Positions 9,824 through 20,250 of a stretch of DNA of 64,000 nt are shown piece by piece. The notes below the pieces were generated by a model. That model was not told the DNA's origin, made no database searches, and was given only the letters and a program-made list of their open reading frames with translations. Source of the stretch: Lunularia cruciata (lineage: Eukaryota > Streptophyta > Marchantiopsida > Lunulariales > Lunulariaceae); contig OX419758.1 of NCBI GenBank assembly GCA_948567375.1, positions 41,173,001-41,237,000 of the forward strand, given 5' to 3'. Made by a program: the position numbers and the translations under genes. Positions within the stretch are counted from its first letter, which is position 1. The number at the start of each line of letters is the position of its first letter.

Positions 9824-9829
9824 TAGTTG

Positions 9830-10030
9830 GTGAAATCCTTGTTGCTAGTGAGGCTTCAAACTCCTATATGGCCAATTGTACATTCTAGAGATAAGAAAGA
9901 GGTCTCCTATGTGGCATCATGAAGGGGATACCCTTTCCAAAGGACCTTGTACTCCGTATCTTGTTGACGGCCTCATTGAATATGACAACGCGTAAGGATA
10001 TGATCAACTTTGTACTCCTCATTATCATTT
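9830..10030 (-). pseudogene. Element B chromodomain
   Basis: The minus strand reads DNEEYKVDHILTRCHIQ, then in a neighbouring frame EYKVLWKGYPLHDAT with a stop where Trp is expected, and ETSFLSLE. This is the hallmark of a chromovirus chromodomain at the integrase C-terminus. It is the clearest evidence for the branch assignment. Frame and stop damage prevent function. Confidence 0.85.
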
Positions 10031-11170
10031 ATAGGGACATGAAGAGGAGGAGGTTGGACTTGAGAGGAAAAAGAAGACATGTTAGGAACAAAGGGTTTCA
10101 ACTTGGAAATATGAAAGATAGGATAGATGCACATATGACAAGGCAAGGCAAGTTGATAAGCAATAAGAGAGACAATTTGGGTGACATCAAAGTGTACTAT
10201 CCAATTAGGAGCAAGTTTATGAACTTGGGTATCAAGTGAGAGAAGGAGGTTATTGGATGAGAGCATGACCTTATCACCAACTTGAAAGTTGAGATCACAA
10301 TGATGGTGATCCACATATTATTTCTGCCAATTTTGAGCAACAAGGAGATGAGATTTGGCTTGTTAGAGAGATAGGGAGATGGTGGTCAAAAAAGTGGAAG
10401 TATGAGGGACATGAGATGGAGGAGGAGCAAGAAGAGAATCTGGAACAAGTGGGTCTTGGCTAAAATTGAGAAAGAAAGGAGAGAATCCGGTGCTTGCTTG
10501 TTTAGAATTATTGTATGCAAACTCCGTAGTTGCAAGACATTCATCCCAATTAGTATGGTGAATGTTGACAAAGGCATGAAGCATATCTTACAAGGTGCAA
10601 TTTTCATGTTTAGTTTGTCCATCAGTTTGAGGATGATAGGTAGTGGACAAAGTAAGCTTGCTACCAAGTATCTGGAAGAGTGCTCGCTAAACTTTCTAGT
10701 GAAGCAAGGATCATGGTCAGAGATGAGTACACGTGGCATCCCATGATGCTTGAATAAATTTTTGAGGTAGATTTGCGCCAAGGTTGGAGCATCCATAGTA
10801 TCAACCATTGGTGGCAAATGAATTTGCTTACTAAGCTTATCCACAAACACCACAATTGTTGTGTGACCTTGCTTTGTCTTGGGCAAGGAAGTGATGAGAT
10901 CTAAGCTCATAGGTTTCCAATGAGTAAATGGAATAGGGAGTGGTTGAAGGAGTCTACTTGGTTTTTGGTTATTGGCCTTGTTGCATTGGCAACTCTCACA
11001 CGATCGAAAAAACTCCCAAACATCTCATGCCATGTTGTGCTACCACCATTGGCATTGGAGGGTACCCAAGGTCTTGTCCACACCCATCTGACCAACAATT
11101 GGTAAATCATGGGCTTCTTGAAAGCGCACAAGTAGGAAGTCACCTTTGGTTAGAACATAAATCCTATTCT
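10031..11170 (-). pseudogene. Element B integrase
   Basis: From high to low coordinates, the zinc-binding region (C-rich, SCxxC-like) lies near 11000-11140. The DDE core lies at 10386-10910, where the open stretch begins MSLDLITSLPKTKQGHTTIV with the first Asp and continues to ISDHDPCFTRKF with the second. A third-residue region gives NIAPCKI in place of the DGQTE context in that frame. The C-terminal module at 9973-10314 reads DLNFQVGDKVML...WIVHFDVTQIVS. It is colinear with element A, where an LTR block interrupts the gene at a point corresponding to about 10693. Several frameshifts are present. Confidence 0.88.
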
Positions 11171-11239
11171 CATGGAATAGAAGACCTTCCTTGAAGGAGA
11201 AGGTATTGTACTCCTTGTCACATGCTATAAGACAACCAT

Positions 11240-11830
11240 GTACTATCTAGAAGAAGGGATCTTGTTCTAGAGCTGACCAAAACTCATTTTGGACCTTGGA
11301 GTCAATTGAAACTATCGTAATTGTCACTATGATGAAAGGGAGAGACTTCAAATCAGGTTGTTGTGGTAGGGCATCAGGGATAACATGGAACCAACCTGGT
11401 TTGTACTCAAGTTTGATGTCAAACAGTTGGAGTTGCTCTTCCCATTGATGATGCTGACTCTTCATGTGTTCCAAGTTTAAGGTCTACAACAATGGTTTGT
11501 GATCAATTTGCATGATCACTCGTTTCCCCGAGAGGTAATGTCTCCATACCTTTGTGGCATAATACCATTGCAAGTTATTCTTGATCTCAAGTAGAGTAAT
11601 TTCTTTCAGCTGTTTTTAGTTGATGAGACACAAAGGCAATGGGATGTAGTCCATCTAGGAATTCTTATTGCAACACGACTTTAATTAGAAGTTAGAAGCA
11701 TCAAAATCAACCACATAAGGTAGTTGAGTATCATATGGTTAAAGAAAGTGTCTTGAAGACACCATATGTTTCAACTTTTGGAATGCTTCTTTATGCTTGG
11801 TGGTCCACTATAAGCTCAAGTTTTGCCTCA
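11240..11830 (-). pseudogene. Element B RNase H and connection
   Basis: The minus-strand reading LDGLHPIAFVSHQLKTAERNYST.DQELLA matches the RNase H of A, and MEHMKSQHHQWEEQLQLFDIKLEYKPG at 11247-11474 is its typical C-terminal end, leading to DALPQQPD. The catalytic Asp region near 11690 is frame-shifted (CG.F.CF). It is dead. Confidence 0.82.
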
Positions 11831-12700
11831 AGAGGTCAGCCAATGGTGTAGCCATATGAGCATAATAGTGGATGAACCATCGGTAAAAATTGTCCAATTA
11901 TTAAATGTGTGTACTTTTGTAGCATCCTTCGGAGTAGGCCAATCAATAATGACCTTGATTTTCTCCTCTTCCATCTTGATCCCCTCCAACGAGATCTTGT
12001 GACCCAAGAAGGTAACTCCCTTTTACCAAAAAGCACACTTTGACTTCTTGCAATAAAATTCCCATTGTCATAGTTGTCTTAGGACTTCTCACACGTGATT
12101 CATGTGTTTTGCCTTTGTTTTACCATAGATTAAGATATCATCCAAGAAAACCACCATGTACTAACCCAAAAGGCTATCCAACACCCAATGCATCTGATCC
12201 ATGAAGACTGTTGGAGCATTAGTGAGCCCAAAAGGTAGAACTCTCCACTCAAAATGCCCATACCTTGTATGAAAGGTAGTCTTCTGCACATCCTCTCTAT
12301 CAATGAGAATTTGCCAATAGTTGCTACAAAGATCCAACTTGGAGAAGTATTGGGCTCCACTCAATTGATTAAGTAAGTCATCAATCCAAGGCAAGGATAT
12401 TCATTCTTCATTGTTTGCTTTTGAGCCCACGGTAATCAATACAAAAACAAAGTCCTCCATCTTTCTTTGGAACAAATAGTACTGGTGCTTCCCAAGGAGA
12501 GATGCTATGTTGTATGAAGTTCTTTTCCAATAACTCTATAAGTGTTATTTGCAACTCCTCAAACTCTTTTGGTGAGAGTCAATAGATTGGTCTACTCAAT
12601 GGAGTACTCCCTAGCAATAACTCAATCTTGAAGGGTATACCACAATCAAAGGGTAATCTCTTTGGCAGATCATCTGGAAACACGTCCACAAACTCTTGAA
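11831..12700 (-). pseudogene. Element B reverse transcriptase
   Basis: The readable blocks run in order. PLSRPIY.LSPKEFEEL at ~12600 is the fingers. Then come FIQHSISPWEAPVLFVPKKDGG and CIDYRGL near 12450, PWIDDLLNQLSGAQYFSKLDL at 12310-12394, RYGHFEWRVLPFGLTNAPTVFMDQ near 12200, and the catalytic YMVVFLDDILI (VFLDD, canonical FLDD) near 12130-12155. The thumb block (KVTFLGHKI in a shifted frame) lies at ~11990. This is a full-length Ty3/gypsy RT with stops and shifts. Confidence 0.9.
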
Positions 12701-12786
12701 CTATTTAATCAACCATTGCTTGATGAGGCTCTTGGCCCTCCTCAGATTGTTCTTGCGCAATCAACTTGATCCACACCGCAAAAACA

Positions 12787-12966
12787 AACTTGTCTTCCTC
12801 CAAAGCTTGCTCTATGGTTGTTTCACTAACAAACTTCCCATTTAGGGATTCATCTTTCTTCAAAGCTTGCTCTATGGCTGCTTTCCCAACAAACTTCCCA
12901 TCTTGAAACTCACCTCTCTTCAAAGCTTACCCTATGGCTATCTTCTCGACAAACTTCTTATCATGG
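12787..12966 (-). repeat. Three in-frame 60-bp repeats between PR and RT of B
   Basis: The plus-strand string CAAAGCTTGCTCTATGG or its variant recurs at 12801, 12861 and 12921, an exact 60-bp spacing. In the minus reading frame this gives a 20-residue repeat with the core GKFV...IEQAL, preceded by acidic or basic residues. It lies in the linker between protease and RT, and all three units stay in the same frame over most of the open stretch 12705-12923. Confidence 0.85.
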
Positions 12967-13029
12967 GATTGACTATATTTAGGTGTCTTACTCAAAGGTG
13001 CCAGACAACCTAATTGGAAATTCCTATCT

Positions 13030-13340
13030 TGGTGTTATACTTGAATTTGTTGTAAGGTCCAATCAAATTGAACCTTATGAAATTCAAGCCAAGGTAGTTC
13101 TAGAATGACATCGTAGTGTAGAGGTGCCACTACAAACCTCATACACTCTGAATACTCCTTCCCAATCTTGAAGGTAATAGGATGCAAGGTATGGAATGTA
13201 GAACCCTTTCTACCATCCACCATCAACAATCTATTTCTAATTATTGGCTTGATAGGAATACCCAATTCCTTTTGCTACTTGCATAAACATATAATTCTTT
13301 GAACTTCTAGAATCAACCAAAATTCTATAACCTCAATTAG
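13030..13340 (-). pseudogene. Element B aspartic protease
   Basis: The minus strand reads FILIDSGSSKNYMF-like sequence (frame-disrupted near 13320), with a D-S-G catalytic triad. It is followed by an open stretch 13035-13265: KELGIPIKPIIRNRLLMVDG, then HPITFKIGKEYSECMRFVVAPLHYDVILELPWL. The last part is the flap-to-C-terminal strand typical of Ty3/gypsy proteases, with ILELPWL where ILGMPWL is usual. It would mature the polyprotein. It is dead through stops. Confidence 0.82.
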
Positions 13341-14560
13341 ATATTGTACCTTGCAAGTGAACATACTTGCATAGGTCAAGCCTTCAATCCCTTTGGAACT
13401 TATCAAGCTCCCAATTGGCGGCTCAAAATCTCCTATCGGGATTCCTTGCTTCCTTGATCATTCTGCTCCACAAGCTCCATCTAGGCAACTTGTTGAGGTT
13501 GCCCGTTCTTGAGTACACATTCAACAATGTTATGTTTCAATTGGAAACAATAAAAACAATCACCATTTTGTCACAACTTTTCTCTATCTATAGTGCCAAG
13601 TAGTCTTTGTTGAATGACATAAATCTCTGTTGGTGCCGGTTCCTCCACCAATGTGTAGTGTATTGGTAGGTTTTGTGGAGTTCAAGGTTGAGACTAAGTT
13701 GCTGCAACCAAGGAATCAAAAAATTTGGCCAACCGTATGACTTCCTCCAAGTGTTGTGGCTCTTGCATGGTTACCTCTAATTTGGTTCTTGAGCTTCACC
13801 TTTTAATATATCTAGCATTTACATGATGGTGTTCTAGAATTACATGATGTAACTTCTTATAGAGCTAATATGTTTCAACTCTGTGAACCTATCTCGTGTA
13901 GCTTGTGTGACATTTATATCTTGGAACCAACTAATTATTGCACTTTTGAATTCTACCCATGTCAAGATTGATGCAACAATTTATCGTTTAGCTTGCTCTA
14001 CTCAAAATCTCCACCATGGCTTTACTTCTCCATCCAATTGGCTAGAAGCCAAGAGAATCTATTTTAGCTCATCTTGAAGATTAGTAGCTTCAAAATAATG
14101 TTCACAATTAAACATAAGTTCTCCATTGCACTTGGAAAATTCTTACCTTCAAATACCTTGGGTTTAGGGAATTGGATTTGATCTTCTCCTTCTTGAACTG
14201 GTACACTCTCTATGTGCTCCTATTGTTGATGATCTTGATCATCCAACAATCAAGTAAGGTGCTTGATTTGTTGCTACGTAGTAATGATAACCTCAAGCAT
14301 TGCCACCATTGTTGCTACTCTATCATGCCACCCCTAATCTATCTAATTTATTAACATGTAGAAGCAGCATGTCCACCGTTCTCCATAACTTACAATTGGA
14401 AACACCAAGGGTTCCTAAAATATGGTGATCATATGCAAAAAATCTTGTCCAAAGCGTGAGGTGATGAATTGTGTGAAACAATGTTTGGGTAGTACTTGGA
14501 CACAAAAATCCCAATAGTTTGGTTTGGTGGAAGTGGATTTGGTGGTCCATAAATTTCATC
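13341..14560 (-). pseudogene. Element B gag
   Basis: The N-terminal side near 14430-14560 reads KNGMDEIYGPPNPLPPNQTIG. The middle contains capsid-like fragments (WRSKAMVEIL, NLDMGRIQKC) spread over frames. Near 13519-13561 an intact CCHC zinc knuckle stands: C-F-Y-C-F-Q-L-K-H-N-I-V-E-C, that is C-x2-C-x4-H-x4-C. Gag would form the particle and bind the RNA. The remaining sequence is broken by stops. Confidence 0.75.
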
Positions 14561-14569
14561 CATCCCATT

Positions 14570-14585
14570 CTTACTCTGATACCAA
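14570..14585 (-). other. Primer-binding site of B (initiator tRNA-Met)
   Basis: On the minus strand TTGGTATCAGAGTAAG follows the LTR end directly. TGGTATCAGAG is complementary to the 3' end of plant initiator tRNA-Met, the usual minus-strand primer for this group. It fixes the boundary and direction of the 5' LTR. Confidence 0.9.
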
Positions 14586-15011
14586 TGTAAAAGATCGAGA
14601 CCAAGGAGAGGAATAAGAGAATGGAAGCTCACATTGGGACACTTGAATGAGGGAAAATTCTGAATGCTTAGCATGAACTTCAACTCTTGTATTTATAGAG
14701 ATCAAACAAGGCTCTTAAGAAGCTTCTCAAGAAACTTCCTTGAGCCACTTTCTTGGAGTGCAAGCCAAGTTAATTGGGAAGCTTCTTAAGAAGCTTCCTT
14801 CTAGAAGTCTTTTACTTGGCGTACAAGCTAAGCTAGTTAAAAGCTTTTAGAAGCTTCCTTCTAGAAGCTATCTATTCGGGGTGCAAGCTAAGCTAGTCAA
14901 GAAGCTTCCCAAGAAGCTTCCTAGATACATCTAGAATATTCTAGGTTAATTTGTCTTATATGCTACTTTGTTAGCCCTACTAACTTTATTGTTAAACTCC
15001 ATATTGTTACA
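14586..15011 (-). repeat. 5' LTR of element B
   Basis: This is an intact 426-bp LTR. On the minus strand it begins TGTAACAATATGGAG and ends CGATCTTTTACA. It contains GAAGCTTC-rich U3 repeats and a TATA box. It serves as the reference for the split 3' LTR and for the LTR of A. Confidence 0.93.
14690..14697 (-). promoter_or_regulatory. TATA box in the 5' LTR of B
   Basis: TATAAATA on the minus strand, about 105 bp before the LTR end. It is conserved at 6945-6952 in the 3' LTR. Confidence 0.65.
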
Positions 15012-15016
15012 ATAAT
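15012..15016. repeat. Target site duplication of B, right copy
   Basis: ATAAT, identical to 6818-6822. Confidence 0.9.
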
Positions 15017-15040
15017 AGATGGTTAGATGTAGAGATGAGT

Positions 15041-15743
15041 CGTGAGCTATCTTGTCTCACTCAAAATAAACCTCTGATTTCTATTAAGGTTGTGCACCAT
15101 GGACTAAGAAGGCAAGGAATCCCAACTCCATCACACTCCTCCAAGGCTAAAGCTCCAAGACACTCCAAAACTCAAGACATTTTTCACTAGAGAACTCAAT
15201 GAGAAAGAAATAGTTGCAAAATGAAAGGATGATGAGTACTTCCTTACCCCTAGCTTATATACTTTTGAATAAGTTACACACCAAAGTTACTAATTACCAG
15301 AGTAACTCAAGTACTAGGCAAAAACTCAAATAAAGTCTAAAAATCTAAAAGAATATCCAAGCACATGGGAATAATCCCATGAGTAGGTCATCCTATCGTC
15401 ACGTACCAACTAAGTCAAGGTTTCCTTTACATAGACTATCCTTGGACTATAGAAAATTTTTACACCGACAAGACTTGTGGGGCCAAGAGCTTTCAACTCT
15501 TTACTCGAAGTCAAATAACTAAGAATAATACCAAGTCAATACACTAAAAGACAAAATAATGGATAGCTCACTCTTTTCCTTTCCTCTAGAATAGAATCAC
15601 CTTTATCTTAGCTAGGAATAACTCTAGCTTATCATGACTAATATTAAAGCTTAGCTAAACTCCATACATATAATATTTTTCCACCACTTGCAATACTAAA
15701 CTTAATATCCCTATTGAGTATACATGCACCAATAGATGTTACA
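15041..15743 (-). repeat. 3' LTR of element D
   Basis: This ~703-bp segment on the minus strand begins TGTAACATCTATTGG and ends near GCTCACG. It matches the stand-alone copy at 54810-55507 along its length. It directly follows the integrase end of D, which is the expected place of a 3' LTR. A TATA box (GTATATAAGC, minus strand) lies at 15253-15262 and is conserved at 55028-55037. The exact outer edge is uncertain by a few bases. Confidence 0.78.
15253..15262 (-). promoter_or_regulatory. TATA box in D-type LTR
   Basis: GTATATAAGC, identical in the copy at 55028-55037 although the flanks have diverged. Confidence 0.6.
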
Positions 15744-16900
15744 TTTACTTCCAGACTAAGAGTTCATATCATCTTTGGAGTGAAGGTCCCTTTACTTTCT
15801 ATGATACAAATTCAACTTATCATGGTTAATCTTATCAAAGTGTCTTCCTCCCAACTCCTTGATATCATGTGTAATTGCATACACATTCTCCATTATGAAA
15901 GGTCCAAAGTACTTAGGCAAGAACTTCTTTTGCACCCTCTTGAATCCAATAAAATCAAATAATATTGCCTAATCACCTTCCTTGAAGGACTCCACCTTCT
16001 TCTTGCCTTGCTTCTTGTCATAGTTCTCCTTTTTTTCCCTTTGGGCTTGCTCCACTTGAACTATAATTACTGTTCTAACCTCTTCCAATTAGATGAGTTG
16101 CTTCTCCCTTGACTTCTCTACATCCCCTCCTTGTATCCTTTTCAATTCCCTATAAATGCTTTGAAAAGTAGGAAAATCAAAGTGAACAGGTAAAGTAGAC
16201 TCAATACCATATAATAAATGAAATAGAGAAGATTTGATGGATATCTTCATGGTTATACTATACTCCTATAACCACATGAATCCTCTTGTCCCAATGATAT
16301 TTTGCACCTTATATTTTTTCATCTTTGGCCAACATCATACGCAAGGTTTGATTGGTTCTCTCTACCAAGCAATTGGAGTTTAGCTTATAAGTAGTAATCT
16401 TTCTATGTGTTATAGAGAAATATTGTAGCATGGCTGTAGTGATACTTCATGTGAACTCTCCTTTTCTATCAAAAAATAACTCCAAAGGGCACCCAAACCT
16501 AGTGATGATGCATTCATATAAAAATCTACCAACTTCTTCTTCATTTGTACTCTCAATGGTCTAGCCTCAATCCACTTGGTAAGGTAATCAATAACTACCA
16601 CAATGTACCAATTGTTCCTTAGGGTTCTATTAAGAGGACCTACAAAGACATTTCTACACTTCTTGAAAGGTCCTAGCAATAGAATTGATCTAAGTAGTGG
16701 AGTAGAAGTAGACTTCTCAACAATAGCTTGACAAACATTATACGTTTTGCAATAATCAAGATAATCCTTGAAAATTCTCCTCCAATGATAACCTACATGT
16801 AGAATCTTGAAAGTGGTTACCTTTCTTGCAAAGTGACCTCCACATACTTAACTATCATGGAACTCCTTCATGAATAGGATAGACTCCTCTTTACCCACTA
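15744..16900 (-). pseudogene. Element D integrase, main part
   Basis: From high to low: FMKEFHDS.VCGGHFARK with the two zinc His residues, the Cys pair in CKTYNVCQ, the core FVGPLNRTLRNNWYIVVVIDYLTKWIEARPL with the first Asp (open stretch 16410-16679), a degenerate middle, then VEQAQREKKENYDKK, and the C-terminal KKFLPKYFGPFIMENVY (GPF module) leading to KINHDKLNLYHRK. This is DDE integrase of Ty3/gypsy type. Stops separate most blocks. Confidence 0.85.
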
Positions 16901-17348
16901 TGTCATGACATTTGTGGTGTTGAAGATAGATTGCTTGGACGTTGGAATAGTAGTGTTAGTAGTCATAAGCATTTTGATAGTTATTCGTGGACTACTTGTT
17001 GATGGTCTAATTTATGTTAGCACAACAAATCACATGGTGGGACCCATTATCACTTGCACTATTCACACCATTAGACGTGCCATCAAAAGTGCCATTAGGG
17101 TTGGAGACCTAGGTCAAAATTAGGGGTATAACTTCAAAGTGCACCTCCAAAGAGCTCACTTCTTTGACATTGAGCCTTTGAGTTCCTTGCTATGGTAGAC
17201 AAAGGCCGACGAGTGTCATTTGGAGTCTCTTAGCTAGAGTGTGTGTGGCTTGACTGCAATCAATACCTAGTTGTTGGTAGATTATTGAGTGAATGATCAA
17301 GTACTAATCTGATTTGAGTGTGATTTGAGTTGAAGAAGAACTAATTAT
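16901..17348 (+). repeat. Repeat B1 of element C
   Basis: It begins TGTCATGACATTTGTGG next to D sequence and runs 448 bp to CTAATTAT. It matches 25513-25956 and, inverted, the B copies of element E. No A repeat precedes it, and none follows it. Confidence 0.88.
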
Positions 17349-18678
17349 ATTATAAAAGTGAGAGTCAAGGGGAAATCGAGTGTAGGAATTGAGGGTGTTG
17401 ATGTTATCTCCTAGCCTAGTTGATTGCTAGTACTTCAATCATGATTTAGATTTTATTGAGAGTGATCATGTACAAAAGCTTTGTGTGAATTGATGTAGAT
17501 TTAACAATGGAGCAAAAGTGCTAGTCAAATTTTGATAAGGATAGAGTCAATTTCAGAAAATAGTCTTCAATTTGAGCCTAAGAAGTGAAATCAAGGCCAA
17601 TTTGGTATGAGCTAAACTTGAAATGCAAAATTGAAGGTCGAGTTGGGAACCAATCTCCTCAAACTAGGGATTTGGAGATCCTCATCCCTCCAATTTGGCT
17701 CAAGTAGAGATTTAGCAGAGGATTTGGTGGCCAATCAACCATAGAGGAGTTATGTCAAATTTACATCAAATTTGACTTCCAATTTGGCTTGAGTTGAGTG
17801 AAGCTTGGCCAAATTTTGAGAAAGTTTGAATTGGCAAGAAGAAAGGCTTCATTTGGCTAGCTCGAGTTGGATGAAGCTTGGCTAGATTTGGAGAGGGTTT
17901 GCCAAATTAGAGAGGGTTCAAATTGGCAAGAAGAAATGCCTCATTTGGCTAAATTTTAGCATTTAGAGGTATAGAGTTGTGGGCTATGAAGGGCCAACAA
18001 GCTAACTAGTTTAGATTAGTTTTGTTGGTCATTTTTTGGAAAAATCTACCAACCTTTCTAGATTGTGTTCAATAGGGTTTGAACCCCAAATCTTAGGTTC
18101 CTAGACTAGTGCTCTAGCCAACTAGTCCACCTTCACTTGCTGTCCTAATGACCGTTACACTAATACCTATACACATGTAGCTTTGGCTAGGAGAGGAAAT
18201 TTGATCACATTTGTGGTGATCTTGGTAGCTTAGGAAGTAGATAGACACTCTTATTATATCAAATGCCAAATTGTGACAAAGTCAATCAAGTGTTGATTTA
18301 TGAGATGTAGAGTTTTGTTTAGACTTTTTGTGATTGGACCTCTTTCATTCTCTACTTCTTGTTTGTGCACCATGTTTGTGTGAGGTGCATTGACTATAAA
18401 ACATTGGTGTTGTAGTGTGCTCTTTGTAGTGAGATTGAAGTGATGACCAATCCAACTACTTGTGTTTCTCTTTAGTGAGGTAGGAAGTGATGACCTACAT
18501 ACCTACAGACCATGAGAGTGTGTGTTGTGATAGTAGGTTATAGGTTGCCCTTTCCTTTTGCGTAGTTATCACAATTAGAGCTACATTAATGGGTGGTGTT
18601 CAATTGGTATTGGCACTTGGTGGCAATTTTTGATGGGTATTTGTGGTGGTCAGGGTTGCAATTTGAGTTACATTTGTC
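17349..18678 (+). other. Leader of element C
   Basis: This is an untranslated-looking leader between B1 and gag. AAGTGAGAGTCAAGGGG and AATTTGGCT-rich sequence are shared with the leader of E. A tandem pair (17790-17860 and 17862-17950) shares TTGGCAAGAAGAAA. A block absent from E spans roughly 17950-18185 and holds a tRNA-like relic. A normal tRNA-Met PBS is not seen in C; E has CATCAGAGA at the same place. Confidence 0.6.
18061..18132 (-). other. tRNA-like relic (possible SINE head)
   Basis: On the minus strand GGACTAGTTGGCTAGAGC resembles the D-arm and A box, and GGGGTTCAAACCC the T-arm with a B box, at tRNA-like spacing. The anticodon arm (TCTAGGAACCTAAGA) does not fold as a normal 5-bp stem with a 7-base loop and has no U33. 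It is thus not a working tRNA. It sits in the block of the C leader that E lacks, so it may be the head of a SINE-like insertion. Confidence 0.35.
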
Positions 18679-20250
18679 ATGATGAAGTTCTTTGGGGATT
18701 TTAGAGGAGATAGTATTGAAGTACATAGTGGGTTTACCCAAAGTGGTGCTTGGTATTAGCTTGTATCTTAGGTCCTAGTGAGGGAGGAGATTAACTCTTA
18801 GTTGGAATTTGATATAAAAGTTGATCCAATTGAGAGCGCATTTGGTGTGTTTGCACTATTGTTGTGGACATATACAAGATTTATGGAACTTCCAAAGACT
18901 CCAAGCATTACTCTAGTATAATGGGTACCATTGAGTTGGATGACTTCATCCAAGAGTTTGATAGTTGGTGTGATCTACAATAGGTGCAAAATCTGGCTTT
19001 GTTTACACTCTTCATGGCATGGAAGAGGTTATTTCAACATTTGGAGGGTCTACCAATGGATGACTTCATGAGTTCAAGAGAGCTCACTTGGAAGAGATCA
19101 AGCTATGGAGATAGTATTGGTGTCCAAACTACATCTCCATCATTTTAGGCTTGGTTGCTAGGGGTAGATTGGTAGTACACATGAGTTCTAGCTTGAGTAA
19201 CATTGGTGGATCTAGTGGAGATGGTGCTACTATGAGCAGAAGTACCACTACATGAGGTGGTGTAGTACCAAGGTTTAATCTCATGGTAGAGTGCTTCTAG
19301 TGCTTGAAGCAAAACTACCAAGGAGTGCAAACTGACAAGCTAAGGAGCTTGTAGCAATTCCAACAAAAGGATAGAGCGAGCCTACACAAAGCATATACTT
19401 GCATGAGATGGTTGATTAGTTTTACTTAGGAAGTTACTAAGGACCAAGCAGTCTAGTTTTGATATGGGATCCTAGATAAGAAGTTGCAATATAGAGTACA
19501 TGATGCTACATTAATACATGCTACTTCACCTACTTTGGCAATGGTCTTCAATTTGGTTGAGCATATTGAGCTCAACGTGGTAAAGGAGAGAGTGGTGATA
19601 TTTGGATTTGGTAGGAGACTTTATCCACAATTGCTACTTCTTCCAAAGTGTAATAGAGTGCACCATGCCATATTGGCTTCTAAGGACAAAGTGGACAACC
19701 CAAATCCTATGGAGCAAGTGGAGGGCCTAGTGTAGCTAGACCCTTACCTTCATTTTAAGGTCAATAGTAGCCAATGCGTGGTGGTGTTGCTTGTTGGACT
19801 TGTGGTAAACCTCACCACAAAAGAGAATGCACTCAAAGAAGCAGATATGATACCTTTGGTGTATCACAACCAACACAAAGACAATGTGACCATTGCCATA
19901 AATTTGGTCACACTAGTGAGCAATGATTTGACTTTCACCCATAATTATTGAGTGGTAGGGCTACTTTGGTAGGTAGTAGACAAGCTCTAGATCATGGAGA
20001 ACAAGGTGATAGAGGTGGTAATATATGATCCACACTTGGTAGGGATGCAATGCTTGCTCTTACTTTTAATACAACCATGGCTACTTGGATTGAGCAATTG
20101 GAACAAAGATTGGCTATCATGGCCATAGCTCAAAGGAGATCAAATTTGGGTGTTGAAGCTTCCACGTCTTATGATAGAGACATCTTGGCCTTTATGTGTG
20201 GAGCAGCATAGGTAGATGCAACTACCACAGTGACTAGGAGTGTAGTATGT
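18679..20250 (+). pseudogene. Element C gag with two zinc knuckles
   Basis: It starts at ATG 18679: MMKFFGDFRGDSIEVHSGFT. The same start occurs in E, where it reads MEFFGDSRGD. After a broken capsid region, the open stretch 19484-19735 carries FNLVEHIEL and a basic segment. Two knuckles follow: CWTCGKPHHKREC (19792-19830) and CDHCHKFGHTSEQ with the last Cys changed to a TGA stop (19884-19926). A helical segment ATWIEQLEQRLAIMAIAQRR follows. The gag role is particle formation and RNA binding. Stops occur throughout. Confidence 0.8.

Larger units (their letters stand above)
6823..15011 (-). mobile_element. Element B: complete but dead chromovirus
   Basis: This is a full-structure minus-strand Ty3/gypsy chromovirus. 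It has a 5' LTR at 14586-15011, a PBS for initiator tRNA-Met, gag with an intact zinc knuckle, protease, a linker with 20-residue repeats, RT, RNase H, integrase, chromodomain, purine tract and 3' LTR (6823-9809, split by a 2.55-kb unit). Identical 5-bp duplications flank it. Without the inner unit it is about 5.6 kb. The LTRs differ at about 15 positions, mostly transitions, over the first ~120 aligned bases (hand count), plus one ~19-bp indel, so the insertion is old. All domains contain stops. Confidence 0.95.

Noticed and set aside
9919-10746. Plus-strand frames of about 105-115 codons
   Set aside because: Antisense of the element B integrase and chromodomain. The minus strand carries the family motifs.
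18061-18132. Working tRNA gene
   Set aside because: The A and B boxes are present, but the anticodon arm and acceptor do not pair and U33 is absent. Kept only as a relic.
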